A DNA stretch of 64,000 nucleotides from Vitellaria paradoxa. Taxonomy: Eukaryota > Streptophyta > Magnoliopsida > Ericales > Sapotaceae. A program made the position numbers and the translations under genes. Under the pieces are notes generated by a model. That model ran no database searches, had not been told where the DNA came from, and saw only the letters and a program-made list of their open reading frames with translations. Every line of letters starts with the position of its first letter. Within the stretch, counting starts at the first letter, position 1. The DNA lies in contig CM034234.1 of NCBI GenBank assembly GCA_019916065.1, forward strand, positions 18,181,520 to 18,245,519, read 5' to 3'. This document shows, piece after piece, positions 1 through 11,566 of the stretch.

Positions 1-433
1 TGGGTAGTGTTGAAGGATTATTTAAATGAATAGTGGATGAGGTTGTGATTTAGAATTATAAACGTAAAATCACCTCTTCCATCCAAGATTACTTTCACAA
101 TCCTTCTAATCAAACATCTTATTGTCAACTCACAAGGAGAGAGAGAGTGAGAGAGGGAGAGAAAGGGAAGGAAGGAACAAGTTGGAGCCACTTTTACCAA
201 TGCCTCTATAGCCGACAGCTGCAACTTCATTGGATAAAAGCCATAGGAGGAGAAGTACACACAAGCGCATGCTGCTCATATGCACAAGTTCTGAAATGTA
301 CAGGATGCCAAGAACAGTTTGCAATCGTTAATTTCAAGACTAGAGCATAAAAGAAACATATCTCAACTAAGTCAAATGCACTCAAGACAACGCTGGTGTC
401 GGTTACCAAACAAAAACTAGTATCTAACAAGAG
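1..433. other. Downstream flank of the coiled-coil protein gene
   Basis: No gene is seen here. It should contain the 3' untranslated region of the minus-strand gene that ends at 434. A purine-rich GA tract lies near 137-170. Short open frames on both strands show no protein-like composition. Confidence 0.4.
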
Positions 434-889
434 TTATGCCAAACGCTGGCCATGGGACTGCATCTCTGAAGGATCTACAAGGCCTTCTAACACAACAAGT
501 TCATCCAAAAGCGCAAGCTTCTCTTCTTCGAGGGTTTTGACCTCGTCTTCAACCTCTCTCAACTCACCCCCTAGCCCAAAACTTTCTTCCTCCAGCAGCA
601 AATACTTCCGTCTCAATGTCCGGTACTCGTTCCCGGATGTGGACGAGTCCGGCAATGAATCAGACGGAGAGTTGTCTTGTTGGAACAACGGAGAAATTTC
701 ATTCTTCAACCCTCTTTTGGAGGCTTTCTTCTTCCCTGACTGAGTTGTTGGAAGAGGTGGCAACAGCTCTGGAATTCCTTTCGCATTGTGCCCCTGTTGA
801 AAAGCGGAAACCTTTTTGGTTGAAGGCTTCTTTTTTTGTGGCTTTGGAACTGAAGCTTCCATGGGTGGCAGCATACTTGGATCTTGCAT
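434..889 (-). CDS. Conserved-looking plant protein, Lys-rich with C-terminal coiled coil
   Basis: I do not recognise the family. The 151-residue frame starts at an ATG (MQDPSMLPPMEAS) and ends in LVDPSEMQSHGQRLA. The N-terminal third is rich in Pro and Lys (PKPQKKKPSTKK, GKKKASKRG) and could be a nuclear targeting region. The last 60 residues form an acidic heptad-like helix (LREVEDEVKTLEEEKLALLDELVVLEG), a probable coiled coil. The open frame continues upstream, but a good acceptor (TTTATTTAG) lies just before position 914 on the minus strand, so the exon is probably 434-914 with a few 5' untranslated bases and this ATG as start. Upstream exons would be non-coding and were not found with certainty. 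The composition change from basic to acidic coil looks like real protein rather than chance. A role in a nuclear protein complex is only a guess. Confidence 0.6.
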   Translation of the reverse strand: MQDPSMLPPMEASVPKPQKKKPSTKKVSAFQQGHNAKGIPELLPPLPTTQSGKKKASKRGLKNEISPLFQQDNSPSDSLPDSSTSGNEYRTLRRKYLLLEEESFGLGGELREVEDEVKTLEEEKLALLDELVVLEGLVDPSEMQSHGQRLA

Positions 890-914
890 TTCTTGAAGCT
901 TGGTAGGTAGCACT

Positions 915-1411
915 CTAAATAAAAGCATAAAAAAGACGTTAAGTCCACACATTGAAATATAACGAGAAATGCTTCGAAAACATCAACTAAAAATGCATAA
1001 AGAAGCATAAAACCATCAATTGACCAAAAAAAAAAAAAAAAGGAAGGAAGTGGAAGAGGAGGAGGAGAAGAGAGAACGAAATGTTTTGAGAACATTAAGT
1101 AGAAGATTCTTCATGATTACTGAACATTTACCATACAAAACAACACAGCAGTTCAATTGCCAAGGACATGGGACAAATGAAATAGAGCTCTTATCGTTTA
1201 TCATAATATTAAAGTCATGAAAGGCATGACATGAAAAAAAAAAAAAGATTTGCAGGGTGCAAGGGAAGAGGAGTTCTGTTTTCTTTTTTTTTGCTTTTTT
1301 TTTTTTTTTTGAGGGTGGGGGGGGGGTTGCGTGGGTGGGTGGGGGGACTATGTTGGATCACTGTATCCTTCCCACAAATTTTGGATCATATTCCCTTTCC
1401 AGGAATACTAA
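915..1411. other. Probable 5' intron of the coiled-coil gene, low complexity
   Basis: This stretch lies directly upstream (minus strand) of the coding exon. It holds A tracts, GA-rich runs and a G-rich patch near 1313-1350. I see no coding exon. It is read as intron because of the acceptor at 915-922. Confidence 0.35.
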
Positions 1412-1760
1412 GGACTCATTTGATTTGTTTTTCTATTTTTTGTTTTCTGTTTTTGTTTTTCAATTTTCTGTTTTGAACTTATTTTTCATTTTATGCTTTT
1501 AAAAATAAGGAAAAAGCTCAAAACATATTTGGTCACTTGTGTTTTCAAATTTTGTTTTAGAAAACAGAAAATGAACTTGCACAAAAAATAAAAAATGACA
1601 AAAAGTCATTTTGAGCGTTTTTAATCCAGAATAAAAAAAAATTGAAAATAATAAAAACAGAGCGTTTTTGTTTCTTTATTTTGAGATTTTTAAAACATAA
1701 AATGAAAACAGAAATTAGAAAACAGAAAACAGAAAACAGAAAAATAAACCAAATGCCACC
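1412..1760. mobile_element. Tourist-like (PIF/Harbinger) MITE
   Basis: A 349-bp element with imperfect terminal inverted repeats of about 38 bp. The left end GGACTCATTTGATTTG mirrors the right end, which on the minus strand reads GGTGGCATTTGGTTTA. Both continue into T-rich sequence with repeated TTTTCTGTTTTC. It is flanked by TAA on both sides (1409-1411 and 1761-1763), the 3-bp target duplication typical of PIF/Harbinger elements. There is no coding capacity. Confidence 0.65.
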
Positions 1761-2754
1761 TAAACTGCCTGAATGTCATCTTCGTTGCATGAAGTAGCCA
1801 TCAAGTCAATATAATTGTTGGATGAATTTTAAATGTGAGTTGTACATTCAAATGGCCACAACCAACAAGTAGATCAGATTTAAGGTTCCATTTCCAGATC
1901 AAGGTTTGATTTCCAGATGCAGGAAAATCATCAAGGGAGCATGCTCACAATCATAGTTTGATGACTAGTGTACATGTTAGAGGAGCACTAGATATTTAGA
2001 AGAAGGCATTCAGAGGAAATGCCAATGAACTAAATAATTTGAATACCATACAAGAAAAAATATTTTCAAAAAGATAAGTCACGTACCATCACTTTAAATC
2101 ACGCCGGACACTTGAGAACACTGATTTGGAGACGGGAATAGCATGGTTGAAGAATTACATAGGGCTTTCTGGATTTTAAAAATGATGTTCCGGAATGTCC
2201 TAGAATGGTCCAGAGGGTTCTAGAGAGTTCCGAAATTTTCTAGTACGGTCCGAAATCTTCTTGAAGCCACTGGAGTACTCTAGATTTCTCCAAAAAATAA
2301 CAAACCATTTATCCAATAATGACGAACCTAGAAGCATTGTTTATTCCATTATGCTCAACAAACATACACTCATCTTTTTAAGTTCTATTCTAGTTTAGGT
2401 TTTCAGTTGACCATTAACTAAATCCATCCAAATAGAGCAAAATGCGCTAATATTACAAATACGCACTTCCTGTAATTTTTCCTCATTAGCTACAGAGTGC
2501 AGAACTATTGCTTCATACCAAATAAATTGCGCCAACTGATACTACCATGTACGTAGAATTGTGATGGTTGACATTTAATGTCACGATGTGAACTATAGAG
2601 CCAACAACACAATGTGAACTACAAGTACAATACAGGTATGAACATAAACACAGTGATCTAGAGAAGATTAGAATAGGAGATGACAGAAATACAACAAAAA
2701 ATATAATTTTTATTAGCTATATATGTGAATATAACATCTAAAAGAGAACTACTT
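1761..2754. other. Non-coding stretch, possible intron
   Basis: No gene recognised. A patch at 2180-2300 repeats short motifs of the type TCTAGAA-GGTTC. A good donor-like GTACGTG occurs on the minus strand near 2084, preceded by an exon-like segment with stops in all frames, so it could only be untranslated exon. Confidence 0.3.
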
Positions 2755-3043
2755 GGGCAAATGTCACTTTGTCCCTTAAGCTTTACCTGAAATCCCACTT
2801 CAAGGCCTGAGACCTTTTTGTTTATTTTTTGGTAACAATTAAGGGCCTATACTTTTAATTAGTTGCACCCCTTCAATAACCCCTTGAAATTGGACAAATA
2901 ATAGTAGGATTGCAGGGGCAAAATAGTCACCGAGGGGGAGATTGCAACTAATTAAAAGCTCAACCTTTAATTATTGTCAAAAAAACTCAAGTCCTGCAGT
3001 TGGATTTAGGGTAAAGTGTAGGGGCGCAAAGTAAATATTACCC
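2755..3043. mobile_element. Foldback MITE with long inverted repeats, Mutator-like
   Basis: The two halves of this 289-bp unit are imperfect reverse complements over about 110 bp each. The left starts GGGCAAATGTCACTTTG and the right, read on the minus strand, starts GGGTAATATTTACTTTG. Both run into TTTTAATTAGTTGCA in the centre. The flanks gaactactt (2746-2754) and aaactaatt (3044-3052) match at 7 of 9 positions, consistent with an aged 9-bp duplication as made by Mutator-type elements. There is no coding capacity. Confidence 0.6.
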
Positions 3044-3100
3044 AAACTAATTTAATGCATAATTCAATAAATGAAACATATATGTGTGTGTATGTGATAC

Positions 3101-3391
3101 GAGAGAGAGAGAGAGAGAGAGAGAGAATATTTTATAATTTTAGGAATTTTGCCTACTCAAATCTAGGATTATCATAATCATATATTTGAAGCATAAATAA
3201 TAAAATGATTTGATATGCTTGGTATGTTCAATATGTATTTTGGTATGCCTGAAGAATATGTGTATGATATGTATTGGACACAAATACATCACTCGTTTTT
3301 GAAGTGTCCGTGCTTCATAGAACAAAATTAAAATCATATCTTCTGAAAAGGAACTTGCTTATTAAAATATATATATATATATATATATATG
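3101..3391. repeat. Microsatellites (GA)n and (AT)n
   Basis: A (GA) run spans roughly 3101-3126 and an (AT) run roughly 3367-3390. Between them is a segment with TATGCTTGG-like words and TGTCC motifs that resembles, loosely, the 36.7-37.0 kb repeat inside the GYRB intron. Confidence 0.7.
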
Positions 3392-3939
3392 TATGATTAT
3401 GGACAAGCAATTTTATCTTCCTGTTATAGTTATCAGAGGAAAAAAATTTGATTTTCCTTCTCCTCAACAAAACCAAGACCCAATGTAGTTTTACCGTCAG
3501 TAAAAAATTGATAAAATAATCTTCAGTTGGTCACTGGACAGGTGACGTTCAGTATTTTAGTATAGTTATTAGGCTATTAACAAATATTCAAAATACTTCA
3601 ATGTCGCACAAAACCAATATAAATTGACATTGTACCACAATCCATCAACTTATTTTCCCAGTTCATAGTTGTCAGACGGTAAGATTTACCCGAAAATAAT
3701 TCAACACAATGCTTCCTTAGGATTTAGAAACCCAGGATCCTAACCCAATCCATACAGCAGAGAATATGATGATTTGTTAACCTCGGTGATTACAAACACC
3801 CAAAACCCTAATAAAAAACAAACAAATAAAACAAATTTCCTACTGTTCGAGAATAACAACCCATACAAGAAAACAGACAAAGCAGCCACATCATGCCCTA
3901 AGAAGGCGAATTTTGGTGAAGCGATTGCGAGATCAAAGC

Positions 3940-4100
3940 CCTACCTGGAACGTAATAACCGCGGGGGGAAGCGGGGCGCTACGATGTACTTTTTTGCAAA
4001 CCCAAATCACTCGGTTGAGTCGCCGCCTTCTACCCACCTATGCTTGTGTATGTGTGCGTACATGTATATATGTATCTATATATATATATAGATACAAAGA
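3940..4100 (-). promoter_or_regulatory. Possible distal promoter and 5' UTR exon for the coiled-coil gene
   Basis: On the minus strand a TATATATATA run (about 4076-4092) is followed by a GC-richer exon-like segment without ATG. That segment ends in CCAG|GTAGGG near 3945, a good donor. GC content here is clearly above the surrounding AT-rich DNA. This could be the transcription start and first untranslated exon of the gene whose coding exon lies at 434-889. The link across 3 kb is inference. Confidence 0.25.
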
Positions 4101-5864
4101 AATAAGATAAAGAAGAAGACACCCAGAAATGGTTGAGAGAGAGTATTTTGCACGGCCACTGCGAGAAGGAAATTCAAATACCCAACAAAACGCCAGCACT
4201 TTATCCACTGCCACTGTTTTTTCTTTTTGGGGGACGCGCTCCAATTCCCGCGAGAAATCAGGTATTTCACTCCAAGCCCAGGGGCCGCTACCCAACCCAA
4301 TTAGGCTTTGTTTGTTTTGGATAACTAAATCTTTTTTTTTTTTTTTGATAAGTATTGGATAACTAATTCATTCAGTGAAGGCTCGCTTGGTAACCGAAGA
4401 GACACGACACGGCATCCAAACCGAACACGTCCTCTGCAAAAATAGGCAGCGCTGGGAGTTCCCAAAAAAAAAAGTCCAAAAAAAAAAATGAAAATAAAAA
4501 ATTAGGGTTAGTTTGGTTTCAAAAGAAAAGAAAAAACTATCTAGCTTTTTTTACAGTTTTTTTTCATCTTTTATGAAAATTTTCACCAAAATTTAATTTT
4601 TATTGTTTAGAAGATGATATTTCTAGGCATGTTAATCATATTTGTAAAAAGAAAAAAAATTAAAAAATTCTAATCTATTTGAGTAAAACTATCAATTTAG
4701 TTAAAAAAGTAATGAAAAAATTAGTATTTATTTTTTTCTAACTTTTACTAAAATATATGTGAATTTTTTATTTTTTTTTTATGAATGAGATTAACACGTC
4801 CAAAAGTTATAGTTTTTTAAAAAGAAAATCAAATTTTGATAAAAAAAAATCACATAAGACAAGAAAAAAGCTATCAAAAAAGTTAAAAGCAATTTTGAAT
4901 TTAAATGAAACCGAAGTAATGTAAAAATAACGCGTAACGAAATTTAATTAAAAAAGTTAAAAGCTCTTGAAACTTTTTAAAAAATTTTTAAATTTCAAAA
5001 GGAGCCAAAGATATGATTTCCTATAGGGAGGTGGAGGGTAGAAACATATTATTCCTCCTCTCTTATTTCATTTTGCAACCTCCAACCATGCATAACATTA
5101 ATAATTTCTTTAAAAAAAATTAACCTTATAGACTATAACTAACTCATAATTCAATTATTTTACTCTTTCTTACAATGCCATCTCTCCTCCCCCAAAAAAA
5201 TAAGAAATAATGTTTTAAGCTAATAATATAATGCTACAAAACTTAAATGTTAAAATGAATGATATGAGAATATAAAACTAATTAAAATCAAATAAATTTT
5301 GCTCTAAAATCCGGTCAAATTAATAAATAATAATTATACGTCACAATACAAATCAACTTGCACAATACAGAATAATGACAACACAAAGATCTAACTTACA
5401 TTTGTTCATAAATTTTCATATACAATGATTCAACAAAGATAAACGAGTTGCTATTTGAGCTACCACGAAGCATGGCTTATTCGGTTACAAGTTGTTCGGT
5501 GGTTGCTCACAACATCTCATTTATGATAATATCTCAAAAAATATAAAAACACAGCAGTCTAAGTTTGAGAAGCCATGCACTGGGTTGCATAAATAAATAT
5601 GCAAACATAAACAAAGAAAATACAACTCTTGACCAAATCAACGGTCTCAACAAAACTTCAGTGACAACTCCTAATCCTTGAGAGATCACACAAATAAATA
5701 CAACAATGAACAGGTATAATCCCAGACCAAACTTGAGTTACTCAAGCTCAAGCTCAAGTCTAACTTAAGTCACTGTAGTTCTTACAATTAGAAACCCAAA
5801 ATAATTGTTCATTATAATATCTATCAATACAAACATCAAATATAATCAATAATCTTAATATCTA
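4101..5864. other. AT-rich intergenic DNA
   Basis: No gene is seen. Homopolymer A and T tracts dominate 4480-5330. Short open frames around 4130-4360 have no recognisable composition. Confidence 0.5.
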
Positions 5865-6416
5865 GAATTATAATAAATATGATATAAATAACAATAAAAA
5901 ATACAGTCGTATACAATGTGATGTAATAGATGCAATATCGATCTAATCCACCATCTTGAATCAAAACATGTTCTACATTAGTAACAATAAAAACATAGTG
6001 TTATGCAATATGGTGTAATATGATATAATACTAATGGAATATCTAATCTACCATTTATCCATAACCTTATTTTAAAATGGGTGACACTTAGTCAAGTACA
6101 CAAAGTTGTCAACCACAATTAGTCATGTGTCTAAATAGGTCATGTTGGAATTATAATAAATATGATATAAATAACAATAAAAAATGCAGTCATATACAAT
6201 ATGATGCAATATCTAATCCACCATCTTGAATCATAACATATTATATATTAGTAACAATAAAGAATGTAGTCTTATGTAATATGGTGTAATATGATGTAAT
6301 ACCAATACAATATCTAATTTACTATTTATCCATAACCTTATTTTAGAATGGATGACACTTAGTCAAGTACGCAAAGTTACTAACCACAATTAGTCACGTG
6401 TCTAAATAGGTCATGT
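5865..6416. repeat. 283-bp tandem duplication
   Basis: Two head-to-tail copies start with the same GAATTATAATAAATATGA at 5865 and 6148 and end with GTGTCTAAATAGGTCATGT near 6146 and 6416. The copies stay alignable along their whole length with scattered substitutions and small indels. No coding frame spans them. The origin is unknown and could be transposon-derived. Confidence 0.75.
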
Positions 6417-6997
6417 CATAAATGGGTCATGACACAAATAAGGTTATCCTTAACCTAATCTGATTAAATAAATGTATCATGATGCTAACATGGCAGAGCT
6501 ACTCACAAGCTATTGTGGGCTATAACTCAGATAAAATTTTGGCTCAAATTTTTTTAGTATTAATAATATATAATATTGATCCTAGTCCAACTATATATAA
6601 CTTACTTTAATACCCAACCTATAGATGAGGCCGAGAAAAATTCCTAATTTAATTTAATACTCGATTATAACCTAGTTTAATACCGATCTATAGCCCAAGA
6701 CGAAAAAAAAAATCCTAATGCCGCATTAAGAACCAATAAAAACATACCTTCTAATAATATTTTACATTTTTTTGTACAAAACTCCATCAAAATATGAGAT
6801 AGTATTATGTAATACGTATTAATTGATTCCTAAAGAGTGTCCCAAGGGCAACCGTTAATAAGGGACAAGAGGAGTGTGAGATTACCTTTTAATTTCAGGT
6901 TTCTAAAATTCAATCTCAACCCTTCATTTTATGGTAAGAAAATATAACCATTCAATTTAAAAATATAATTTTTTGTTTTTTAAAGGTTAAATCGATC
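6417..6997. other. AT-rich intergenic DNA
   Basis: Nothing recognisable beyond AT-rich sequence between the tandem duplication and the solo LTR. Confidence 0.5.
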
Positions 6998-8709
6998 TGT
7001 TGTCCCAAATAGCAACACTAGAGGGGGGGTGAATAGGGTTGCTTAAAAATTTTACAAATAAAAATTTCAACCCTAAAACAAATATGTCAAGATGAATATG
7101 AAATGCACCAAAAAAATTATTCAATATTTGTAAATGAAGAGTGAGTGCTAGTATTTGCAATAAATATAAAGAGAAGGGAAGAGAAGCAAACACAATCGAT
7201 TTATAGTGGTTCGGCTTCAATGTTGCCTACGTCCACTCCCCCAAGGCCTTCCTTGAGATTTCTCCACTATTCTTTGAAGAGCTTATTACACACTAGCTTC
7301 CCAAGGTGCTAGAAACCTTTTCCAAGTGATTTTATCCCCAAATCACTCACACAAGTCTCTCTCAAAGAAAGTCTCTTGTTTTGGTCCTAACACTTGAACC
7401 AAAACCAACAAGAGCTCACCCAACTCTCACAAATTAAAAGGGCTTTAAATTTCCCTTTCTTACAACAACAATGATGAGTTTAAAACTCAATCAAATCAAA
7501 AAGAAACTCTCACAAGTTGAATATGAAAGATGAAGCACAAATGTGAGAAGAAATCACTCTATGTTTGCAAAGTTATAGAATTTCTTGTATCTCTTTGTAA
7601 GCACTTCTTTCTTGCCTTGTTCCTCTTCTTGAATCTGAGTTTGAGGCTCTATTTATAGATGAAAATCTGCAAATGGCCGTTACTAAGTGAAAAGACACTT
7701 TTGCCCTTGAAAGAAATTGAATTTCCTTGCTTCCAATGCTGTTTTTCAGATTCAGATTTTCTGAGATATATTTGTGACCGTTTTTCACCCTCAGAACGTT
7801 CAAATCTGACATTACCTCAGAGTAAAGACTTTGTAGATATATAAGTCAGCTATCACATGTCAAATTTTGAGCTTCATCCAACGGTTAGATAGTCAGATAT
7901 GGCTTCTGAACCGAGACCAGCTTCTGATAGCTTTTTCTGACATTCTGAATCTGTGTTTCCCGTTTAAGCTTCCGTTTCACTAGGATACTTTTAGAATTAG
8001 AAGAAACTTAAACTAAAAAAGTTGTAGCTTTTTGAGTCTTCTTTTCACACACCAAAAATCAGAATTTTTAAAGCTGTAGAGTATGAGTTATGTCTCAAAA
8101 ACTAAGACTAGCTCCAGAATCCAGAATTAAAAACTTTTCTGTAATGCCTAATGTTCCAACTCATGTTTTGATACCTTAACGTCAGATTCACAAAAATCTC
8201 CCTTCGGTAAAGTTGTAGATATGGAAGTCTAGTTTACTATATTAAAATTTTATGAAAATTGAACCGTTGGATCTTAAGATATTATCTATATACTAACACG
8301 TGTCTGATTTCTCTGTTTATCCGAGTTAACCTCTAGTTCAAATATTCATCTTACTTTGATTTCTATTACTCCAAACTTTGAAATTCATTTATTCCATCAT
8401 CCAAATTATATGAAAATATCTAAAAAATAAAATCAATCTCTTCCAACTCTATTATCTTGAATCTATCAAATGAATTGTAACATTTCTTACAATGTCTATT
8501 TGAAAATTTATTGTGAAAATTTAATTCAATGTTTGTTATCATCAAAATCAATTATAAAACTAACTTTATAAACCTTGGGCCAAAACGATCATTATGTTAA
8601 AAGATTAGACTTGTTTTTAAAAATCTCTAAAATTTAGTATTTTCTCCAATTTTTCCTTTGGTCACAAAGAATCAAAATAAATCTCCATCGTTGGGTATCT
8701 ACTCCAACA
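6998..8709. mobile_element. Solo LTR of a retrotransposon
   Basis: The 1712-bp unit starts TGTTGTCCCAAATAGCAAC and ends ATCTACTCCAACA, so it has the TG...CA ends and short inverted termini of an LTR. It contains AGAGGGGGGGTGAATAGGG (about 7020-7038) and GCCTACGTCCACTCCCCCAAGG (7226-7247), motifs I know from LTRs of a widespread plant retrotransposon group. No primer-binding site or polypurine tract adjoins either end and no second copy occurs, so it is a solo LTR. The 5-bp flanks (cgatc and ataaa) do not match. The orientation cannot be settled. Confidence 0.6.
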
Positions 8710-9022
8710 ATAAAGAAAAACAATTGTTGCATTTCAAGGTAGTTTTTAAATGTTATTTTCTAAAAGGCAAGGTTTGTTATTATTTTTATTATTATCTTTC
8801 CATGTATAACTTTACACTTCAAAGGAAAAAATAAAAAATAAGTGAAAATAGAAAAATTAAAAAATGTAACAGAAATCACCCAAAAAATCACAAAATACAA
8901 TCACAAACTTAAACCTAGACGCAAACAAAACCCCTTTCAATCGCAATTAATAAACAAAATACATTGAATTAAAAAAACAAAAAAGCTATGACAAATTGAA
9001 CCATTCATTTGCCAAAGTGGTA
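8710..9022. other. AT-rich intergenic DNA
   Basis: No gene or repeat recognised. Confidence 0.4.
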
Positions 9023-9934
9023 TCTATACTATAATATTAAAAGAATGTAGTTTTTCTCTCCTATTCTCCTTCATCCTAATCTTACGTGGCGTGCTTCAAT
9101 TCTCTCCATTCTCTAAATACTCTCTTCTCTTTTTATATCCCACATCAGTAGATGAATAAAACTTTACTTTTAAATGAATAGAACTTTACTTTTTCTTTTG
9201 TGTATAAAGTCACTAGGATTGTGGCAAATGATGTTAATTAATGTGAAAGCTCATAAATTCATGAAATTGGCTTATTTGCTTATTAGTCCGTTGTAATTAG
9301 ACCCATTTGCTTATTATTTTATTATAGTTATAAAATTTGTATTTAAATATTAATTTAGAAAAATGATTTGAAATTACTAAATATTACTAAATTTAAAAAA
9401 ATTAACATATTTTCAATTTAAAAGCACAAAAAATGCCTAAATGTTAATATTAATAAAAATACTTAAATATTAATAATTAGGTTTAGAAGCAATAATTTTT
9501 ATAAAAATTTAAATTTGTCATGTTAACAATTAGCTAGGTTAAAATTATTTGAATAATATTTTCAAGTGAATAATTAAAAGAAGTGTATATTAAAAATTTG
9601 ACAAATGTTTTAAAATAAAAAAAAAAGATCAGCTCAATTAAGTAGGTTTAAGATTTAATATATATATTCTAGAATCAAATTGAATTTTTAGAATTGAGTC
9701 AGATTGAGATTTGATAAAACATAAATTTTTAATATTCATATAAAAACGTGATTTTAATCAAATTTATCTACTTATTAAAATTGACATAAATAAAAAATAT
9801 AAATATAAAAAATAATTCAATAACTATCATTTAGAATTATACAACTTTATTAAAATAATTATAATATATTTAAAATTTTATTTTTGTCAATAAAAAATTA
9901 TTATATAATTCGTGTATCGCACGGATAACGCTAG
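9023..9934 (+). mobile_element. Non-autonomous Helitron
   Basis: The 912-bp element starts with TCTATACTATAATATTAAA and ends with CTAG. It is inserted between A (9022) and T (9935), as Helitrons are. Just before the CTAG end is a short hairpin, CGTG (9911-9914) pairing with CACG (9920-9923), the usual Helitron 3' signal. The interior is AT-rich and holds no RepHel-type frame, so it must have moved with enzymes supplied elsewhere. Confidence 0.8.
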
Positions 9935-10953
9935 TATATATATATATATATATTTGCACTTGGAAGTGTAAAATATATATATATATATATAAATGAGTTA
10001 AAGCCATGGTCATTGAACGATTGCCCAAGATCTCATCTTGCAAAGTTATCTTTGTTCACAATTATCACAAAATCATTTTGGTGCATATCCTGTTTGATTT
10101 GGGTTTGTTAATCGTTTGTGCTTGAGGGGTTTCAAGCTCTTAAGCTTATTGTCCATGGTGGCAAAAATCACCAAGAGAATGTGTTCTAATTTTGGGTTTA
10201 TACTTGTGAGTTGTTTGTAATTACTGATTTACCCTTTTAAAAAATTAAAAATCATATTTTTAAATTAAACGATCAAATTTACTTATCATTACACCAAAGA
10301 ATTTCTTACCGTTAGCATATAGTATTCGTCTTTACCTGGGGATAAATAAAGCATCTGTACCAGTACCGATGAATGGGATAAAATTGAAGAACTCCATTCA
10401 TTATTTAAAAATAATAAAATTGATCATATCCCTCTATTGTGCATGAAATTTATGGTTTCCATTGGTGCAAATCCAATCAACTTAAGTTAAGATAAAAAAC
10501 AATTTCCTATTAGTATCAAATGGTTATCCATTACGCAAGAAAAATCCTAATTAAAAAAAATAAAAAGATTAAACTACTGCTCTTGAAAGAACAGACTCAC
10601 AAGGTCAGTTGCTCAGCTAACCTTCATAATTAAATATCGTTACTGTATAGGTAGATCTCGTTGTGAAAGACCTATTACTGTATAATTCATGGGTAAAGCC
10701 AAAGAATGTGAATGTACAAGTTACCAATTAACTTCTAGATTTGAAATCACTACTTATATACCTAGTATCAACCATAATTTACAAAACATTTTGTAGTCTT
10801 AGTAAGAGGGGGAAGGGTTAAGGATTTATCCTGTGTGAGATATCACATTGTTCGAGAAACCATACCTTTAAAAATTTATATTCATAAACAAAAATAAATA
10901 ACAATCATCATATAATAATCCAAAAATTGCAATAGAAAAGAAAAAGGAGGTTT
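9935..10953. other. Intergenic DNA with (AT)n runs
   Basis: (AT) runs lie at about 9935-9951 and 9971-9990. The rest shows no gene. The last 30 bp before 10954 (GCAATAGAAAAGAAAAAGGAGG) look like the plastid leader upstream of ycf1. Confidence 0.4.
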
Positions 10954-11087
10954 GTGATGATTTTTAAATTTTTTCTACTAGGTAATCTAGTATTTTTATA
11001 CATGAAGAGAATCAATTCGGTCGTTGTGGTCGGACTCTATTATGGATTTCTGACCTCATTCTCCATAGGGCCCTCTTATCTCTTTCC
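10954..11087 (+). pseudogene. ycf1: Nuclear copy of the start of plastid ycf1 (TIC214)
   Basis: The frame [19 protein letters not shown]...[25 protein letters not shown] matches the first 45 or so residues of plastid ycf1, a component of the inner-envelope protein import machinery. A plastid-type AGGAGG precedes the ATG. After SYLF the sequence departs from ycf1 and the frame ends at 11172. Only a tiny N-terminal part of a very long plastid gene is present, with no nuclear expression signals, so this is an inert plastid-to-nucleus transfer (NUPT). Confidence 0.85.
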
Positions 11088-11348
11088 CGGACCAGTGTCA
11101 TACAGAAAAGAGAATGGCTCGGCTATCCTACCTAGCCAAGCCATAAAAAATAGATTAGAAAAAAGAAATTAGATAAAAATGAGTTGAAAAAAAAATAAAA
11201 ATAATACTTTTTAAGTATAACCCGATTCCTTCGTCTCGAAGAATAACTAAGACCAATTTAGTCACATTTTTTATGTTACAATTGAACACTTTCCATTTTT
11301 CTTTTTGATTATTCTCAAAGGAGAAGATTATTCTCTTTATGAAACGTA

Positions 11349-11450
11349 TGCATCAGTATCAATATAAATGATCTTTCTCTTGTGTTTGGCTATAACAAGA
11401 GCCCCTGAATCTAAAGCCGCTTGGTGTTCCAACCCAATTCCAACAATGCA
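11349..11450 (-). pseudogene. rpoB: Nuclear fragment of plastid rpoB
   Basis: Read on the minus strand this gives [19 protein letters not shown] followed by [14 protein letters not shown], which is an internal part of the plastid RNA polymerase beta subunit. Only about 34 codons remain and a stop follows shortly after. It sits 0.26 kb from the ycf1 piece, although the two genes are far apart in plastid genomes, so the insert is rearranged. Confidence 0.75.
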
Positions 11451-11458
11451 ATGAAAAT

Positions 11459-11566
11459 GAGTCTTCATAGGGCAACTGTCACTACTTATGAACACGAACT
11501 TGGGTGATCTATCTATGACCAGGATGAAGCTTGGGTGAAACTAAGTGGAGGTCCGAACCGACTGAT
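11459..11566 (+). pseudogene. rrn23: Nuclear fragment of plastid 23S rRNA
   Basis: The segment from GAGTCTTCATAGGGCAACTG to GGAGGTCCGAACCGACTGAT matches the plastid 23S rRNA in the helix region around its first third, with several substitutions (for example AACACGAACTTGGG where plastid rRNA has a GC-richer form). It is about 108 bp and stops abruptly at 11566. It is a transferred fragment and not a working rRNA gene. Confidence 0.8.

Noticed and set aside
11459..11566. 23S rRNA gene
   Set aside because: Only about 108 bp with substitutions, inside a mixed plastid insert; not a working gene.
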